NCBI GenBank assembly: GCA_026182355.1
Contig: JAPFBL010000103.1
Location: forward strand, 744,001-808,000
Length of the DNA: 64,000 bases
From: Hermatobates lingyangjiaoensis
Taxonomy: Eukaryota > Arthropoda > Insecta > Hemiptera > Hermatobatidae
Reading direction: 5' to 3'
Shown: one piece after another, positions 12,386-23,117 of the stretch
How positions within the stretch are numbered: the first letter of the stretch is position 1
How the letters are laid out: each line of letters starts with the position of its first letter
Made by a program: the position numbers and the translations under genes
Notes under the pieces: model-generated
Told to the model about the DNA's origin: nothing
Seen by the model: only the letters and a program-made list of their open reading frames with translations
Database searches by the model: none

Positions 12386-13136
12386 CAGAATCCTAGTAAA
12401 ATGACTAGTTTGGATGTATTGTTAGTCTACTAAAATAATGATTTCCTCGGGGTTTAAAATGATTTCATACTTAATTCAATTTATCTAAGGGTAGACAAGT
12501 AGCAATCAAAATAGTTGCATGAAAGCAGAAATAAGCGACTGGCCTGAAAACACAGAGAGAGGAGATAATTGAAAGGAGCCGAGAGTTGATGTATTCGTCT
12601 GGAGAGAGTCTGCGGGGACTGTTGGCTTGAGGCAGGCTCTAAGACTTAACGGTGTTCGCGAAAGCGGCGCCCCTTCCACTGTCCTCCCGGCCACATACTC
12701 TTAATTACATCTCCCATCAAACTCTCAACTTCTGTCACTCAGCTACAAACATCTAAAGTCCAACAAGCAAGTTCACTTCATTCAAACATTTTTACAGTTA
12801 TAACTTATATTCATTTCACTAGATGATTCAAAATGACGACATTGTATTTCTTCCAAAGCTCCCTTAATACGTTTTTTTTTCATTGATTTATATCTTTACT
12901 GCCAACTTACCCTAGCTAAGTTGCTCGGGTAAGAAAGATAATATTAATAATTAATCTAACAGTTCTTTTTTATAATACTATTGTACGGTATATTGCAGGG
13001 TATCTTATTTACAATTCAGAAACGACAAAGTACTATAAAAAGTGAATAGGAATTTCTTAATTCATTTCTCTGACTGCGGGGTCGTAAGTTCGTATATTGG
13101 TGTATTTAGGAATTCAATACTCAGCAAAGAACCTCA

Positions 13137-13178
13137 TTATCCAGAAGATGACTGACGAGCAGTCGAAACATGTCGATA
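13137..13178 (+). ncRNA. Hammerhead-like motif, ACATGT palindrome
   Basis: Box CAGAAGA (one change from CTGAAGA) is followed by an extra T, stem II GACTG/CAGTC closed over ACGAG-type loop bases, then GAA, palindrome ACATGT and cleavable C. Downstream is an open stretch rich in serine and asparagine codons without a recognised product. Stem I is weak here. Confidence 0.65.
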
Positions 13179-13744
13179 GTAGTAGTAATAGTTATAGTTC
13201 TAGTAGTGACAACAGTAAAAGTAGTGAAATTAGTAGAAATGGAAGATTTGAACATATATATTATAGTATCAACGGGGACACAAGGAGTATATACTGTATG
13301 CTTGAAAAATGCATGCGCTATTTAGTTTGTAGAAAATATAGCGTAATTTTTTACAGAAATGAAGGATTAATTTCATTAGTATGCAGTAAGAAGGATCAAT
13401 TCCAATATATGTACATATAGTGGTACATCGGTGTTTGAACGACTTTGAAAACGAACAAGTCGAAGTTCGAACGGAGATGTTGAGGAAATTGGAACATAAT
13501 TTTGGAACTCCAATGGCCGCTCTGTTATTTTACAATTAATAATGTACTTTTAGCAGTTTATGTATAGGTTTTTATATGAAGAAACTTGCAATTTTTAAAA
13601 AAAAGACTGGTCTACTTCAATCTTCTAACAACTTTGCGGTGTGCTGGTGTTAAATGCCATATCAATTGCCCAAGAGACATATTATTTTAGCATAAGCAGA
13701 TATAAAAAGAAAAGAAAAACGTGCAGGCGTTCGACTTCGCTTCC

Positions 13745-13746
<2 letters not shown>

Positions 13747-13785
<39 letters not shown>
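13747..13785. repeat. (TA)n microsatellite
   Basis: A pure TA tract abutting the left end of a family-A snap-back. Confidence 0.95.
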
Positions 13786-13787
<2 letters not shown>

Positions 13788-13938
13788 GATCAAACCACAA
13801 TAAGAAATGGGAAAACAAGACTAAGATCTTTCAACCGTAACAAGCGGTTCTCATCAGAGTCAAAAACCCTTCTTAGTCTTGTTTTCCCATTTCTTATTGT
13901 GGTTTGATCATTGATTGTTATTTCACGTGTTTATGTGA

Positions 13939-13942
<4 letters not shown>
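13786..13942. repeat. Family-A snap-back with hammerhead-like motif
   Basis: The left arm begins ATGATCAAACCACAATAAG. The right arm mirrors it and runs out through TGATTGTTATTTCACG to TGTGAAATTTTA. The left arm carries a complete minus-strand hammerhead-like motif (13819-13861); the right arm lacks it, so the hairpin is asymmetric. (TA)n tracts lie on both sides. Confidence 0.85.
13819..13861 (-). ncRNA. Hammerhead-like motif, family A (canonical CTGATGA)
   Basis: On the minus strand, stem I GACT/AGTC flanks box CTGATGA, one extra G, stem II AACCG/CGGTT with loop CTTGTTA, GAA, palindrome AGATCT and cleavable T. It is the best core of family A in the window. Compared with GACCG/CGGTT in sister copies, the outer stem-II pair is A-T rather than G-T, so pairing is kept. 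Confidence 0.75.

Positions 13943-14013
<71 letters not shown>
13943..14013. repeat. (TA)n microsatellite
   Basis: About 70 bases of TA directly at the outer end of the family-A repeat; a second interrupted TA tract occupies 14070-14132. Confidence 0.95.
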
Positions 14014-14022
<9 letters not shown>

Positions 14023-14065
14023 GCTCTGACACCTCCTAGATTATATAAAGAAGAGTAAATAAATA

Positions 14066-14119
<54 letters not shown>

Positions 14120-15202
14120 GTATATATATATGGGCGGTTCACTGCGTAGCGCGCTTGAATTGATTTCTAAGATCCCGACTCAGTTGTTCTGCCGAGTCCT
14201 ATTTTATTTCAAATGGTAGATTAAAAATCCTCATATACCAACTTATTTAACTACAGTCTAAATCATATTGTTTGATTTTTAAAAAAGAATTGTGTTAAAT
14301 AAGGATCAATATTACCAAAAGGATAATAAAATGAGACTCGGATATGTTGTTCCACATTTAGAAGTGCTATTAAGATTTGGTTATGGTAAACCCATTCATC
14401 CTTTGCATAGACGAATCTCATTAAATTGTTGTAACCTGTAGCGGTAGGCACAAATTTCTTTAGTAGTACTAGCTCGAAAGTTGCTAGTATTTTTTTATTT
14501 TCAACATAAGGTTGTTAGTTAAAAATTTAGTCATTCACTTGGGTAGCTATTTTGAAGAATCATAGAGAGCTATAATCATATATAGCATCATTGCGTAAAT
14601 CTGCTGAAAACTATTTTAAAAGTTGTGGCAAACTGGGACACAACTAATCTATGGCCAAGCAGAACTGGTACAAGACCTTTAGAATTGTTGATCATCTTGA
14701 AATTTTTAACTTAAATAATAGTGATTTATAAATGTAGTAGTTTCGGTAACTTTATTAAAGGTCTCTTGTTCTCACAGTTGATTCAGCAAAAGTCATATTT
14801 AAATTACTTGTTTCGAGGGAATGAGATCAATGTTAGATACTATTTTATTTAGTCTAAGGACTTTTGATACTATGTGACATGAATATGCATTAGTTTAAAA
14901 ATAGTATTGGACGAGGCAAAGTGCCGTGCGACAGGTCACGTTTTCACTTGCCCATACTGAATTTCAAGAAAGACTTTCATCTGATTAAATTCTATATGGT
15001 ATGTAAGGTTGTCGTATTCATTACACGTATTAGTTCGAACTTTCTTCTGTTTACATCGTCAGCTTGCTCTTTAATACTGGCCTTTTCAGCAGTACACAGT
15101 ACATGATTAATAGTGAAGTAAGGAAATGAAGGGTAAATTACAATATGAATTAGACTAATAAAAGTTTGGCTGTATAATCTTAAAATTGTATTTAGTCTAT
15201 AT

Positions 15203-15720
15203 CAGGTCTTCTCAACGATTGCATCCCTGTCAACCTCTTGACGGATATTTGGGACTTCTATACCTTCAAAGATCAAATTGTGCACATGTATATTTTCGAA
15301 AAATTTTTAATTGTTATTAAATTAAATTTTAACTATTAAATATTATTAACATGAATTACAAATACAAATTTCCAAGAATAAAAAGAGATTAGTAAGTATC
15401 AAACGACCAACAGCATAAAAAAGACTAATATAACATTTCAAAGTATTGGTACATTATGACAAACTAATGAGAGCATGGTGGCTGATGTTTTATTGATGTT
15501 TGAACATTCTAACGGTCAGGCCGCTACGTCATTGATATATTCTTAGTCCTGGTATAATGATATACGAGTATGTATATAAATTTGACACGCACCACTAATT
15601 ACGTGCCATGGACCCCGGATATTAATATTTTTTTTCTTCGTGGACTCTGTTTGACCTTCTGTGGACCCCTGGGGGTCCATATGAACCACATTGTTATAGA
15701 ATATAGATATAAAACCCCTG
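15203..15720. mobile_element. hAT-type MITE, 518 bp
   Basis: The ends are CAGGTCTTCTCAAC and, inverted, ATAAAACCCCTG. They are flanked by 8-bp duplications GTCTATAT (15195-15202) and GTCTATAC (15721-15728), one mismatch. Internal GGACCCCTGGGGGTCC-like sequence and ATGGACCCCGG are typical of short non-autonomous hAT elements. No transposase is encoded. Confidence 0.8.
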
Positions 15721-16084
15721 GTCTATACTATTAAGAAGTAGAAGACATTTTTAAAATCATATTAATTCCGGACTTCTTTTTTAGTTTTTTCCATGAAAAA
15801 ACTTAAACACAGAGTTTAGATATTTGTATGACAGAAATTTCATTGATGTTGTATATTGTGTATTATCTGGTGACCTTGCTGTTATAGGGGAATTGTTTAA
15901 TATGACCTCCATCTTAATACTGGCCAGCTGTGAAACAATGTTCATTCTTAAACTTATTCATGTAAACTTCTTATGTAATGAATCATTACTTTCAACTTTT
16001 AAAAATTCATTCTTCTATCGAATAGGATTTAAAGAAAGATTTCAGTTTTAAAATTTCTTCGTTATACTCGTAAGCCTTTGGAGC

Positions 16085-16195
16085 GATTCGATTCTATCTA
16101 CCTGATGACGAGACCATCGAAATATAGTAGTGAGTTTCAGTGATTTCATTTCTGTGTGTTCTATTGAAAATTCTAGTTTGTATATATATATATTG
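16085..16195 (+). repeat. Family-G Penelope-like end with hammerhead-like motif
   Basis: The segment runs from the motif at 16098-16130 through GTGAGTTTCAGTG and CTGTGTGTTC to (TA)n. The same end occurs at 22850-22980 and 26871-27185. Confidence 0.65.
16098..16130 (+). ncRNA. Hammerhead-like motif, family G
   Basis: Stem I CTAC/GTAG flanks box CTGATGA, an extra C, a two-pair stem II (GA/TC, loop GACCA), GAA, the short palindrome ATAT and cleavable A. Four perfect stem-I pairs and an intact box support it; the tiny stem II makes activity doubtful. Related copies are at 22926-22958 (-), 26951-26985 (-) and 27105-27137 (+). Confidence 0.65.
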
Positions 16196-16196
16196 A

Positions 16197-16386
16197 TGAA
16201 ATGATCAAACCACAATCTGAAATGGGAAAAAAAGACTTATCATCTTTCAACCGTAACAAGCGGTCTTCGTCAGAGTTAAAACCCAACTGACGGAACCGTT
16301 TGTTGAAAGATCTTAAGTCTTTTTTTCCCATTTCAGATTGTGGTTTGATCATTGATTGTTAATTCACGTGTTTATGTGAAATCTTG
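16197..16386. repeat. Family-A snap-back, hammerhead partly deleted
   Basis: ATGATCAAACCACAATCTG is mirrored by CAGATTGTGGTTTGATCATT. The left arm keeps the CGTCAGAG box complement and TCTTTCAACCGTAAC; the right arm is shorter around the core. The outer end is TTCACGTGTTTATGTGAAAT. Confidence 0.8.
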
Positions 16387-16630
16387 TGTTTATTGATAAA
16401 AGTATTGATCTTGAAGTAGAAACAAAATAAACATTTTATCAGGACCGGGTCAGTTCTTCAGGTTCAAATTTAACTCTCATCGCCAACATTTTTATTTAAA
16501 ACCCTTTTCATAGGCAAAAGTAAAAAATTTTGAAACTGAAAAAGATTTTAAATAACAATCGAAACGTTGCGATGAGAGTTTAATTTGAACCTGAAGAACT
16601 GACCGAGTAGGTACTGATAAAATTTTCATT
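16387..16630. repeat. Family-B snap-back
   Basis: TTGATAAAAGTATTGAT, CGGGTCAGTTCTTCAGGTTC and ATAGGCAAAAG are followed by an inverted copy with TTTGAACCTGAAGAACTGAC and CTGATAAAATTT. The same unit is at 23118-23215 and 37215-37385. The 37306-37347 copy contains a degenerate hammerhead-like fold, suggesting family B is another Penelope-like end. Confidence 0.7.
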
Positions 16631-16668
<38 letters not shown>

Positions 16669-16705
16669 CCCTGACCAAACTCCGAGAAGAAGAAAAAGTG
16701 TTTGT

Positions 16706-16740
<35 letters not shown>

Positions 16741-16742
16741 AT

Positions 16743-16917
16743 AAAGAATTCACATAATCACGTGAAATAACAATCAATGATCAAACCGCAATATGAAATG
16801 GGAAAACAAGGCTAAGATCTTTCAACCGTAACAAGTGGTCTACGTCAGAGTCAAAAACCAACTGGACCCAGTTGGGTTTTTGACTCTGACGAAGACCGCT
16901 TGTTACTTATTAATATT
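16743..16917. repeat. Family-A snap-back with hammerhead-like motif
   Basis: TTCACATAATCACGTGAAAT, GATCAAACCGCAATATG and a minus-strand hammerhead-like motif (16811-16852: box CTGACGT, GAA, AGATCT) are followed by an inverted partial copy from CCCAGTTGGG. The second arm stops inside the core after CTTGTTAC. Confidence 0.8.
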
Positions 16918-16982
16918 ATATATTATTATTAGATTATTATATAGTTATTAGATTGATATATTATTGAATCTGCTATATATAT

Positions 16983-17480
16983 ATAGCAGATTCCCTTCAA
17001 CGATTGCTTCAGGGTTAAAGTATTAAAAAAACTCTCAAATGATGACACCCAGACCACTCTAAGGGCTTCTGAGGAAGCCTTCATTTGGTTATTGGGTGCA
17101 AGAAATTCCCCTGGTCTAAATTTAATCAGATGATTTTTTTTTCTCATTTAATTTTAGTTTTATGTTTTTTTTCCTTTCCTTTCTCTTTTTTACTTTTCTC
17201 CTCCCTTTTACTTAAATATCACTTTTATAATTTTACTTACTCACAGCCTAAACTGGTCCACGTTGGTAAGGTGGCTGCACTGCGTGTCATTGTATCGCGC
17301 CAGTTTACATCGGCCAGTAGACGCATTTACGTCTCCGTTCCTTCATTCTTTCTCCTTTTATTTTCTTTCTTTCTACTCTCTTGAAGACGGCAAGACGCCG
17401 ATATTATCGAGATTCGTGAGTGTTCGTCCTTTTTCTTGTGTTCTCTAGCTGTAACTTTAATTATATATATATATATATAT
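16983..17480 (+). mobile_element. Penelope-like element family 1, 3' end (5'-truncated)
   Basis: This copy encodes the last ~45 residues of the GIY-YIG protein, including ASEEAFIWLLGARNSPG and a stop near 17132. It continues through the 3'UTR to a hammerhead-like motif (17376-17414) and the terminus TAACTTTAATTA followed by (TA)n. It is nearly identical to the minus-strand copy at 20915-21775, so both are young. The box is TTGAAGA and GAA has become GAT, so the motif here is damaged. Confidence 0.85.
17376..17414 (+). ncRNA. Hammerhead-like motif, PLE family 1 (damaged)
   Basis: Stem I CTCTC/GAGA, box TTGAAGA, an extra C, stem II GGC/GCC with loop AAGAC, then GAT in place of GAA. The sister copy at 20967-21003 retains both canonical bases. 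Confidence 0.55.
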
Positions 17481-17513
17481 ATTTGTAAAAGTTGGGAGCA
17501 GTCCTTCTTCAAT

Positions 17514-17890
17514 ACATGCTTTTAAAAACTGGATGTCTGTTTCCACTTGATTTAATTTTGTCTTATATTTTTCCAAAATACGAAATTTTTTTGCCAACAC
17601 AGACAACCCCTAACCTGTCAGTGTAACCTTAGTTAACTTGTTCACTCATTGTTTTTGAAATGTAATTTAACTATTAAATTCATTTGTTAAGGTAATTGTA
17701 ATTAATCGTGTGTTTTGCTGAAGATGGTGAACGTACACCGAAACATGTTCAATAATAAAACAAGAAATTATGGTGAATTAATTTTTAAGTTGAGTTCTGA
17801 GTTGAAGAAAAAATTTCGTATTTTGGAAAAATATAAGACAAAATTAAATCAAGTGGAAACAGACATCCAGTTTTTAAAAGCATATATATA
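17514..17890. mobile_element. Penelope-like 5' end in snap-back form
   Basis: The + strand at 17715-17890 has a hammerhead-like motif followed by an open frame (MLKMVNVHRNMF..., then ELIFKLSSELKKKFRILEKY). It is lysine-rich and coiled-coil-like, as expected for the N-terminus of a Penelope-like protein. Its end, 17815-17884, is repeated inverted at 17514-17593 (AAAACTGGATGTCTGTTTCC and complement). The frame runs into TA. No reverse transcriptase remains. Confidence 0.6.
17715..17755 (+). ncRNA. Hammerhead-like motif, ACATGT palindrome
   Basis: Box CTGAAGA, an extra T, stem II GGTG/CACC with loop AACGTA, GAA, palindrome ACATGT and cleavable T. Stem I is poorly paired. It lies just 5' of the coiled-coil-coding stretch, where the pLTR of a Penelope-like element would sit. 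Confidence 0.65.
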
Positions 17891-17929
17891 TATTGATATA
17901 GCTTCTCGACCATGCCTAACAAGAAGGTA

Positions 17930-18340
17930 AGAAAATGCCAAACAACTTTTGGCGAAACGTCGGCTTATAATCAGGAGTTGTATGTTTATGACCAAAATCG
18001 TCATGAACTCCTTCGGTGAATTTGTGAAGAATTGAGAAGTGCACAGGGAAACTTACCAATAGAAAATATGGTGTAATATTCAATCAGACTTGCTTGAATG
18101 AAGGACTGCTTCCAAAATATACGAATATATATGTTGTCAACAGGAAAACAATCCAAAAAGGACAACAAACGTTTCACAGTAAACTATAGACCCAGAATAA
18201 AGATATGAATACCGCAGAACAGTTGAGATAGGGACACCATGCGAACTTGCGAAGCGAACACTCCTGATGACGGTTTATCCAAAAATTAGAGACAGTAAAT
18301 GTGTTTGTAACTTTATTCTGTGTCTATAGTTTACAGTGAA
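17930..18340 (+). mobile_element. Penelope-like 5' fragment, N-terminal coding, plus hairpin
   Basis: A degenerate hammerhead-like motif (about 17945-17985: stem II GCCAAA/TTTGGC, GAA, ACGT, C) is followed by a coding stretch at 18050-18160 that reads RKLTNRKYGVIFNQ and then NEGLLPKYTN. This resembles a segment shared with the fragments at 35213 and 36725. At 18175-18345 a further end appears, with CTGATGA at 18254-18260 and inverted arms (CGTTTCACAGTAAACTATAG and complement). Confidence 0.55.
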
Positions 18341-20559
18341 ACGTATATATATATATATATATAAAATGTAAATGAAACATACCGAGTGATGAGTGATACT
18401 ATCCACTTAAATGTTTTGACAAACTGTCACCATCATGTCAATACATCTCTTGATGACGTCGGTTATCAATCATTTAATAGAGTTATACCCGTTATTATTC
18501 TATGTGTTTATATTGAAGCGTTGGTTTGTGAATGCCTGTCTTCTGATCTTAAATTATGTGTATCGTTTATGAATCGAAGAAGAGTAGTTATTTGAATGTA
18601 AGATATTAGTCTTTTTTCTGAGTTTTTAATCGTGATTGGTAGTGGTTTTTTTATGAGAAACGGGTAAAATAATTAATGAATAAAAAAAAACTGTAGTGGC
18701 CTCCTACACTCGTTTACTTGGGTATATTACGTTCTTGGGTATATACTATAAAATGTTTTATTTAGGTATCATATAGATATCTAATTTTGAGATTATCTAA
18801 AGGGGAATCATTATTAGTCTTTTATTGCTTGAGGTGGTACAGATAGTGATTGATCCACTTATCAATATATACGCTTATTTTTGTATATCACACCACTGAT
18901 GCATAAAATATCATTAGTATAACTACAGCGGTAATGACATTTTCGAAAAGCGAAAGTGTAGATTCCTTGGTATGAAATAATCTGTTATCGGAGAACATGG
19001 CTTTTGTTCCAATAGCCAGTGAACAGTGTTCCTTCTACCTTGAATATTTAAGACAAATTTTCCCATTAAAAATTGAAAATATTCCTACTTTGTCTGAAAA
19101 ATGTCAGAAACATCTAAGAAAAAGTTTGTTTTAAGATAATTTTTAATTTAAGAAGTAGGATAATTACATTTATTATTCTTCAAAGAATATTTTCAATTTT
19201 GAATTGTGTTTTACAACTTTAGTCTTCTATAGAATAATTATACTGGTAATTTTATTGCTTGTTTGTATTTAAAAAAAAATCATTTTTCTTTCCATTTGTC
19301 AAAAATCATATATACCAATTTATTCCGAGTGAGTGTTATCTTTTTCCTGCTTGCTGTACTCTGTTATAAGGTTGCTGTGAATGAATGTTGAGAAAAAAAT
19401 AGATTGATAATAAGACAGTTTTACATACTCAAATGAAAGTCGAAGCCGGCTATTCAGTATAATTTAAAACTTTTATAGCTGGGAGATTTTAATTTTTAAA
19501 AATAATGGATGTGGTCTATTAGGCTAGAATAGTGAAATAACTGGATATTTGTCAACAAACATAACTCCTCTTTCTTGAGGAAAGAGTCCATTCCTCACAC
19601 TTTAATATTACCCAACGATACTATGATTCATAAAAAAAAAATAATTTACAACTGATATTAAGTTAGGTTCAAGAGTGCAATTATAGATTGATTTTAGCAT
19701 TTTATGGGACAAATCCATCATACCATGGAAAACAAAATAAATTTATATTCATTGGCAGTAAATTCCTCTTATATCTAATATAAGTCAATAAGTTATTCCA
19801 ATTTTTCTATATATTTCCAAACATCAATTTTATTTCAGTGGATTCACTCAAAACATTTCTAAGTAAATGTAAACAATGTAAATAAATATCAATAAATTCA
19901 ACAAGTATAGCAGGTGATCTCTTAGACAAGGATAAACAATCAGTTTTTATTGCGTTATTACTCTTTACGTGATTGAAATTACGTGAATTTTTTTTATAAA
20001 TCATTGATTTTTTGTTCAATTTTTTTGGCAAATTTTAATAATTTTTTAATGAGCCGTTTAGCATAAAAAACATTTTCTGGAAACAGAGAATGTACTGTAA
20101 CCCCGTTTTGGTTAATGTAATTTTGAAAAAAGCTATCTCATCTCATTCTTCCCAGAATGCTCCATTTTTAGGTATAGTTTCATTTTTATCCAATGAATGA
20201 TATGGCTTGTATCGCTCGCACAATCTGTCAGATTGAATTATATGTCAAAATTTTTATTTTATTGAAAAATATATTTCCTGTGGTTGTAAAATCTTAGGTT
20301 ATTTTTGGTTTATTGCTTTTGTAAATTCAAAAATAATGCGAAAATTCGTAGACTCTAGAATTAATTGTTTAGTGAAAAAAATTTAGTCTAAAAATAGGTT
20401 TTTGGCAAGAAAAGTGACTTTCCCGTAATCCATAATTGCTACCAAACAATAGGGCTCATCTACACTATGAGGCCCATTTTTGTGTAAAATATCAACTTGA
20501 TCCGTAAGATTCATAACCGTAGCGTGACCACAAACTTTCCATACATACTCACCCACCCA

Positions 20560-20895
20560 CATTCACACACACATCATCGAAAAAACTTCATAAATCGACT
20601 TCTGGGGTCTCAAAACATGAATTCCGTCAAAATCTCGTGATCGAATTTTTTCACGATCACTATACTTTACTTGTGGTAAAGTAAAAAGTTTAAGATTATA
20701 TGGGTTTAAAGACCTAATGAAATGGTCTTCGTCAGAGTCCAACTGATACTTACTGATACATACTGCTAGTATCAGTTCTACTTTGAAGAATACAGCTTGT
20801 TTTGGATGAAAGATCTTAGTCATTTTCCTGTTTTCTTGCTGTGGTTTGGAAGTTGATTTTTATTTTCCATGTTTATGGTGAAATTTTGTTATTTT
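20560..20895 (+). repeat. Degenerate family-A end
   Basis: Scattered family-A words survive: TGGTCTTCGTCAGAGTCCAA near 20723, GATGAAAGATCTTAGTCA near 20806, TGGTTTGGAAGTTGATTTTT near 20842 and CATGTTTATGGTGAAAT. Several short hairpins lie between. It is an old copy adjacent to the young PLE family 1 insertion. Confidence 0.5.
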
Positions 20896-20966
20896 TATGT
20901 ATATATATATATATATAATTAAAGTTACAGCTAGAGAACACAAGAAAAAGGACGAACACTCACGAA

Positions 20967-21003
20967 TCTCGATTATTTCGGCGTCTTGCCGTCTTCAGGA
21001 GAG
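20967..21003 (-). ncRNA. Hammerhead-like motif, PLE family 1
   Basis: On the minus strand, stem I CTCTC/GAGAT (four pairs), box CTGAAGA, an extra C, stem II GGC/GCC with loop AAGAC, GAA, ATAAT and cleavable C. It sits in the 3'UTR near the element's terminus. The stem III segment is not a perfect palindrome. Confidence 0.65.
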
Positions 21004-21274
21004 TAGAAAGAAAGAAAATAAAATAAAAGGAGAAAGAATGAAGGAACAGAGACGAAAATGCGTCCACTGGCCGATGTAAACTGGCGCGATACAATGACAC
21101 GCAGTGCAGCCACCTTACGAACGTGAACCAGTGTAGGCTGTGAGTTAAAAAAATTATAAAAGTGATATTTAAGTAAAAGGGAGGAGAAAAGTAAAAAAGA
21201 GAAAGGAAAGGAAAAAAACGTAAAACTAACTAAAATTAAACGAGAAAAAAAAAATGAATAAATAAATAAAAAAA

Positions 21275-21775
21275 TCATCTGATTAAATTTAGACCAGGGG
21301 AATTTCTTGCACCCAATAACCAAATGAAGGCTTCCTCAGAAGCCCTTAGAGTGGTCTGGGTGTCATCATTTGAGAGTTTTCTTAATATTTTAACCCTGAA
21401 GCAATCGTTGAAGGGAAGGTTATGGAGATTGGCGTGGGTGGCAACAGGCAGCTGCTTGCGTTGACCAACGGATGACCTGTGACCATTCATACGGAGGCTA
21501 AGTGACGTGGAAGTCAGGCCCACGTAGAATGAGTCACATTGTGTGCAGTCCAGACGATAAACACAATTGCTGGAAGTGCAAGAACTAGCAAAGGAGAGAG
21601 GGTATGAATGGTTGTTCACTGTCGAAATGAAATGGCTGTCAGGATTGATGATGGGACAGGTGAGGCATTTCCTTCTGCCACATTGCTTTGTGCCAAAAGT
21701 GTCAGGTGCAGGCCTGTAGCGTTTAAAACTTCTATGGGAGAAGATATTGCCCAGAGTGGGGGGTCGTCTAAACAC
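21275..21775 (-). CDS. Penelope-like element GIY-YIG endonuclease, C-terminal part
   Basis: This 166-residue open frame is the C-terminal part of a Penelope-like retroelement protein; reverse transcriptase is missing. A cysteine motif CGRRKCLTC lies at 32-40, in the linker that precedes the nuclease in this class. The GIY-YIG core follows: CVYRL (71-75), FYVG (83-86), LRMNGHR (94-100) with the conserved arginine and histidine, and SEEAF (146-150) with a candidate catalytic glutamate. In intact elements the nuclease nicks the target to prime reverse transcription. The apparent ATG is simply the first one in the truncated frame. The reading frame is uninterrupted, so the insertion is recent. 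I infer no host function. Confidence 0.85.
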   Translation of the reverse strand: MFRRPPTLGNIFSHRSFKRYRPAPDTFGTKQCGRRKCLTCPIINPDSHFISTVNNHSYPLSFASSCTSSNCVYRLDCTQCDSFYVGLTSTSLSLRMNGHRSSVGQRKQLPVATHANLHNLPFNDCFRVKILRKLSNDDTQTTLRASEEAFIWLLGARNSPGLNLIR

Positions 21776-21806
21776 ATATATATATGTGTGTGTGTGTGTG
21801 TGTGTA
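21776..21806. repeat. (TA)n(TG)n microsatellite at the 5' edge of a PLE copy
   Basis: TATATATATG followed by a TG run marks the truncation border of the element, consistent with insertion at or near simple repeats. Confidence 0.9.
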
Positions 21807-22849
21807 TTATGTGAGGTCTAGACATTGAGATATGTACTTTCATATGATTGATACAAAGTGTTTGTTGAAGAGCTTTCTCTTGTAGAATGTTTCAAAGAAT
21901 GTTCTGTGATGTTACACTGGCATTTCACAACTCTTACCACAAGTGATAGAGTTAATCCATAAAAGTAATGTTGATTTAACTCCTGATAATCTTGATTTAT
22001 GCAAACTATTTCCTACAGTGCAACATTGTTGATTAAAAAAATGATAATAAACAAATGGTAGTTTTATATAAACTGTCGTTGATTTCCCTTTTCAAGTTAA
22101 TGTTAAAGGAAGGCTCAATGACTGGCCTGCGAAGAAGTGGGTAGTCCACTATGTAGATTAGATAGTAACCGACCTCTGCTCTTGTTTTACTTTCCAGAGA
22201 AAGTCACTCTCAGAAAAAAAAAACAACTACTTAACACTGAATGCCAAATACAATTAAACTTTTCTTAACCTGTTTTTTTTTTATAAATATTTTTTGTAAT
22301 TTTATTTCATGGAAAAATTTTTAGTTATAATTTATTGATTTTTGCTGAATAAAAAAAAATCAATGTTATTTAACGGTTCTTTTAACATTCTAAAGACCTA
22401 TAAAGGAAGGCTTCTGAGTGATTTAATGATTTGACCTAGAAGTTGAGTTTCTCAGTTCTATGAGACTTTTTTATGAGAATAAATAGATTTTATACCAATA
22501 TTTAAAAGAAAATAAATATTAATGAAAGAAATTACATTAGTGATTTCGATTAATTCAGTACTAGCGAAACTAATGACCGGCCATATATTAGGAAGGAATG
22601 GAGATTTGATTAACTGTACATAAAATGGAACATTGCAAATCCAAAACTGATATTGGAAAATAAAAGCATTACCTAACTGCATTAATTTCTACAAAATATT
22701 TAAAGAAATATGTATTATATCCATCTCTCAGGGATCCACAAGATAAACATAAAGTATATTTTATTTCTTTTAGTTTTCCATTTGAATGTTGTTTATGTTG
22801 ATATAATATAGATCAGGAATAGTTATCGACACAGACATATATATAAACT

Positions 22850-22975
22850 AATTAGATGAAACGATTCTTCAAACTGAATAAACTAGGATTTTCAAAAGAA
22901 CACACAGAAAAGAAATCACTGAACTCACTACTATATTTCAATGTCCTCATCGTCAGGAATAGATGTGAATCACTT

Positions 22976-22980
<5 letters not shown>
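22850..22980 (-). repeat. Family-G end with hammerhead-like motif
   Basis: The + strand shows AACTAATTAGATGAAACG, AAAGAACACACAGAAAAG and then the complement of the motif (22926-22958, minus: box CTGACGA, extra T, GAA, ATAT, A). It matches 26871-26990 and runs into (TA)n at 22979-23030. Confidence 0.65.

Positions 22981-23030
<50 letters not shown>
22979..23030. repeat. (TA)n microsatellite
   Basis: A TA tract of about 50 bases bordering the family-G end. Confidence 0.95.
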
Positions 23031-23031
<1 letters not shown>

Positions 23032-23117
23032 GAATAATAATCAAAATAACACTTGATATAATAGATGGATTAATTTACCACAAATTTCAAAAGAAAAGAA
23101 AAAGAAATATATATATT

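Larger units (their letters stand above)
20915..21775 (-). mobile_element. Penelope-like element family 1, 5'-truncated 3' half
   Basis: Reading the minus strand: GIY-YIG coding sequence (21775-21275), a ~270-base 3'UTR, a hammerhead-like motif (21003-20967), and the terminus ending AACTTTAATTA against (TA)n at 20899-20918. The upstream limit is (TG)n/(TA)n at 21776-21806. It mirrors the shorter + copy 4 kb away, forming a long inverted pair within intron 1. Confidence 0.85.

Noticed and set aside
13097..13420. 107-codon + frame starting before a hammerhead-like motif
   Set aside because: The start lies upstream of the motif, and the serine/asparagine-rich part reads like simple repeat AGTAGT; no recognisable product. 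Only the hammerhead was kept.
16197..16386. Family-A snap-backs as DNA-transposon MITEs with terminal inverted repeats
   Set aside because: Arms are unequal, ends vary, no constant target duplication is visible, and longer relatives carry a Penelope-like coding tail.
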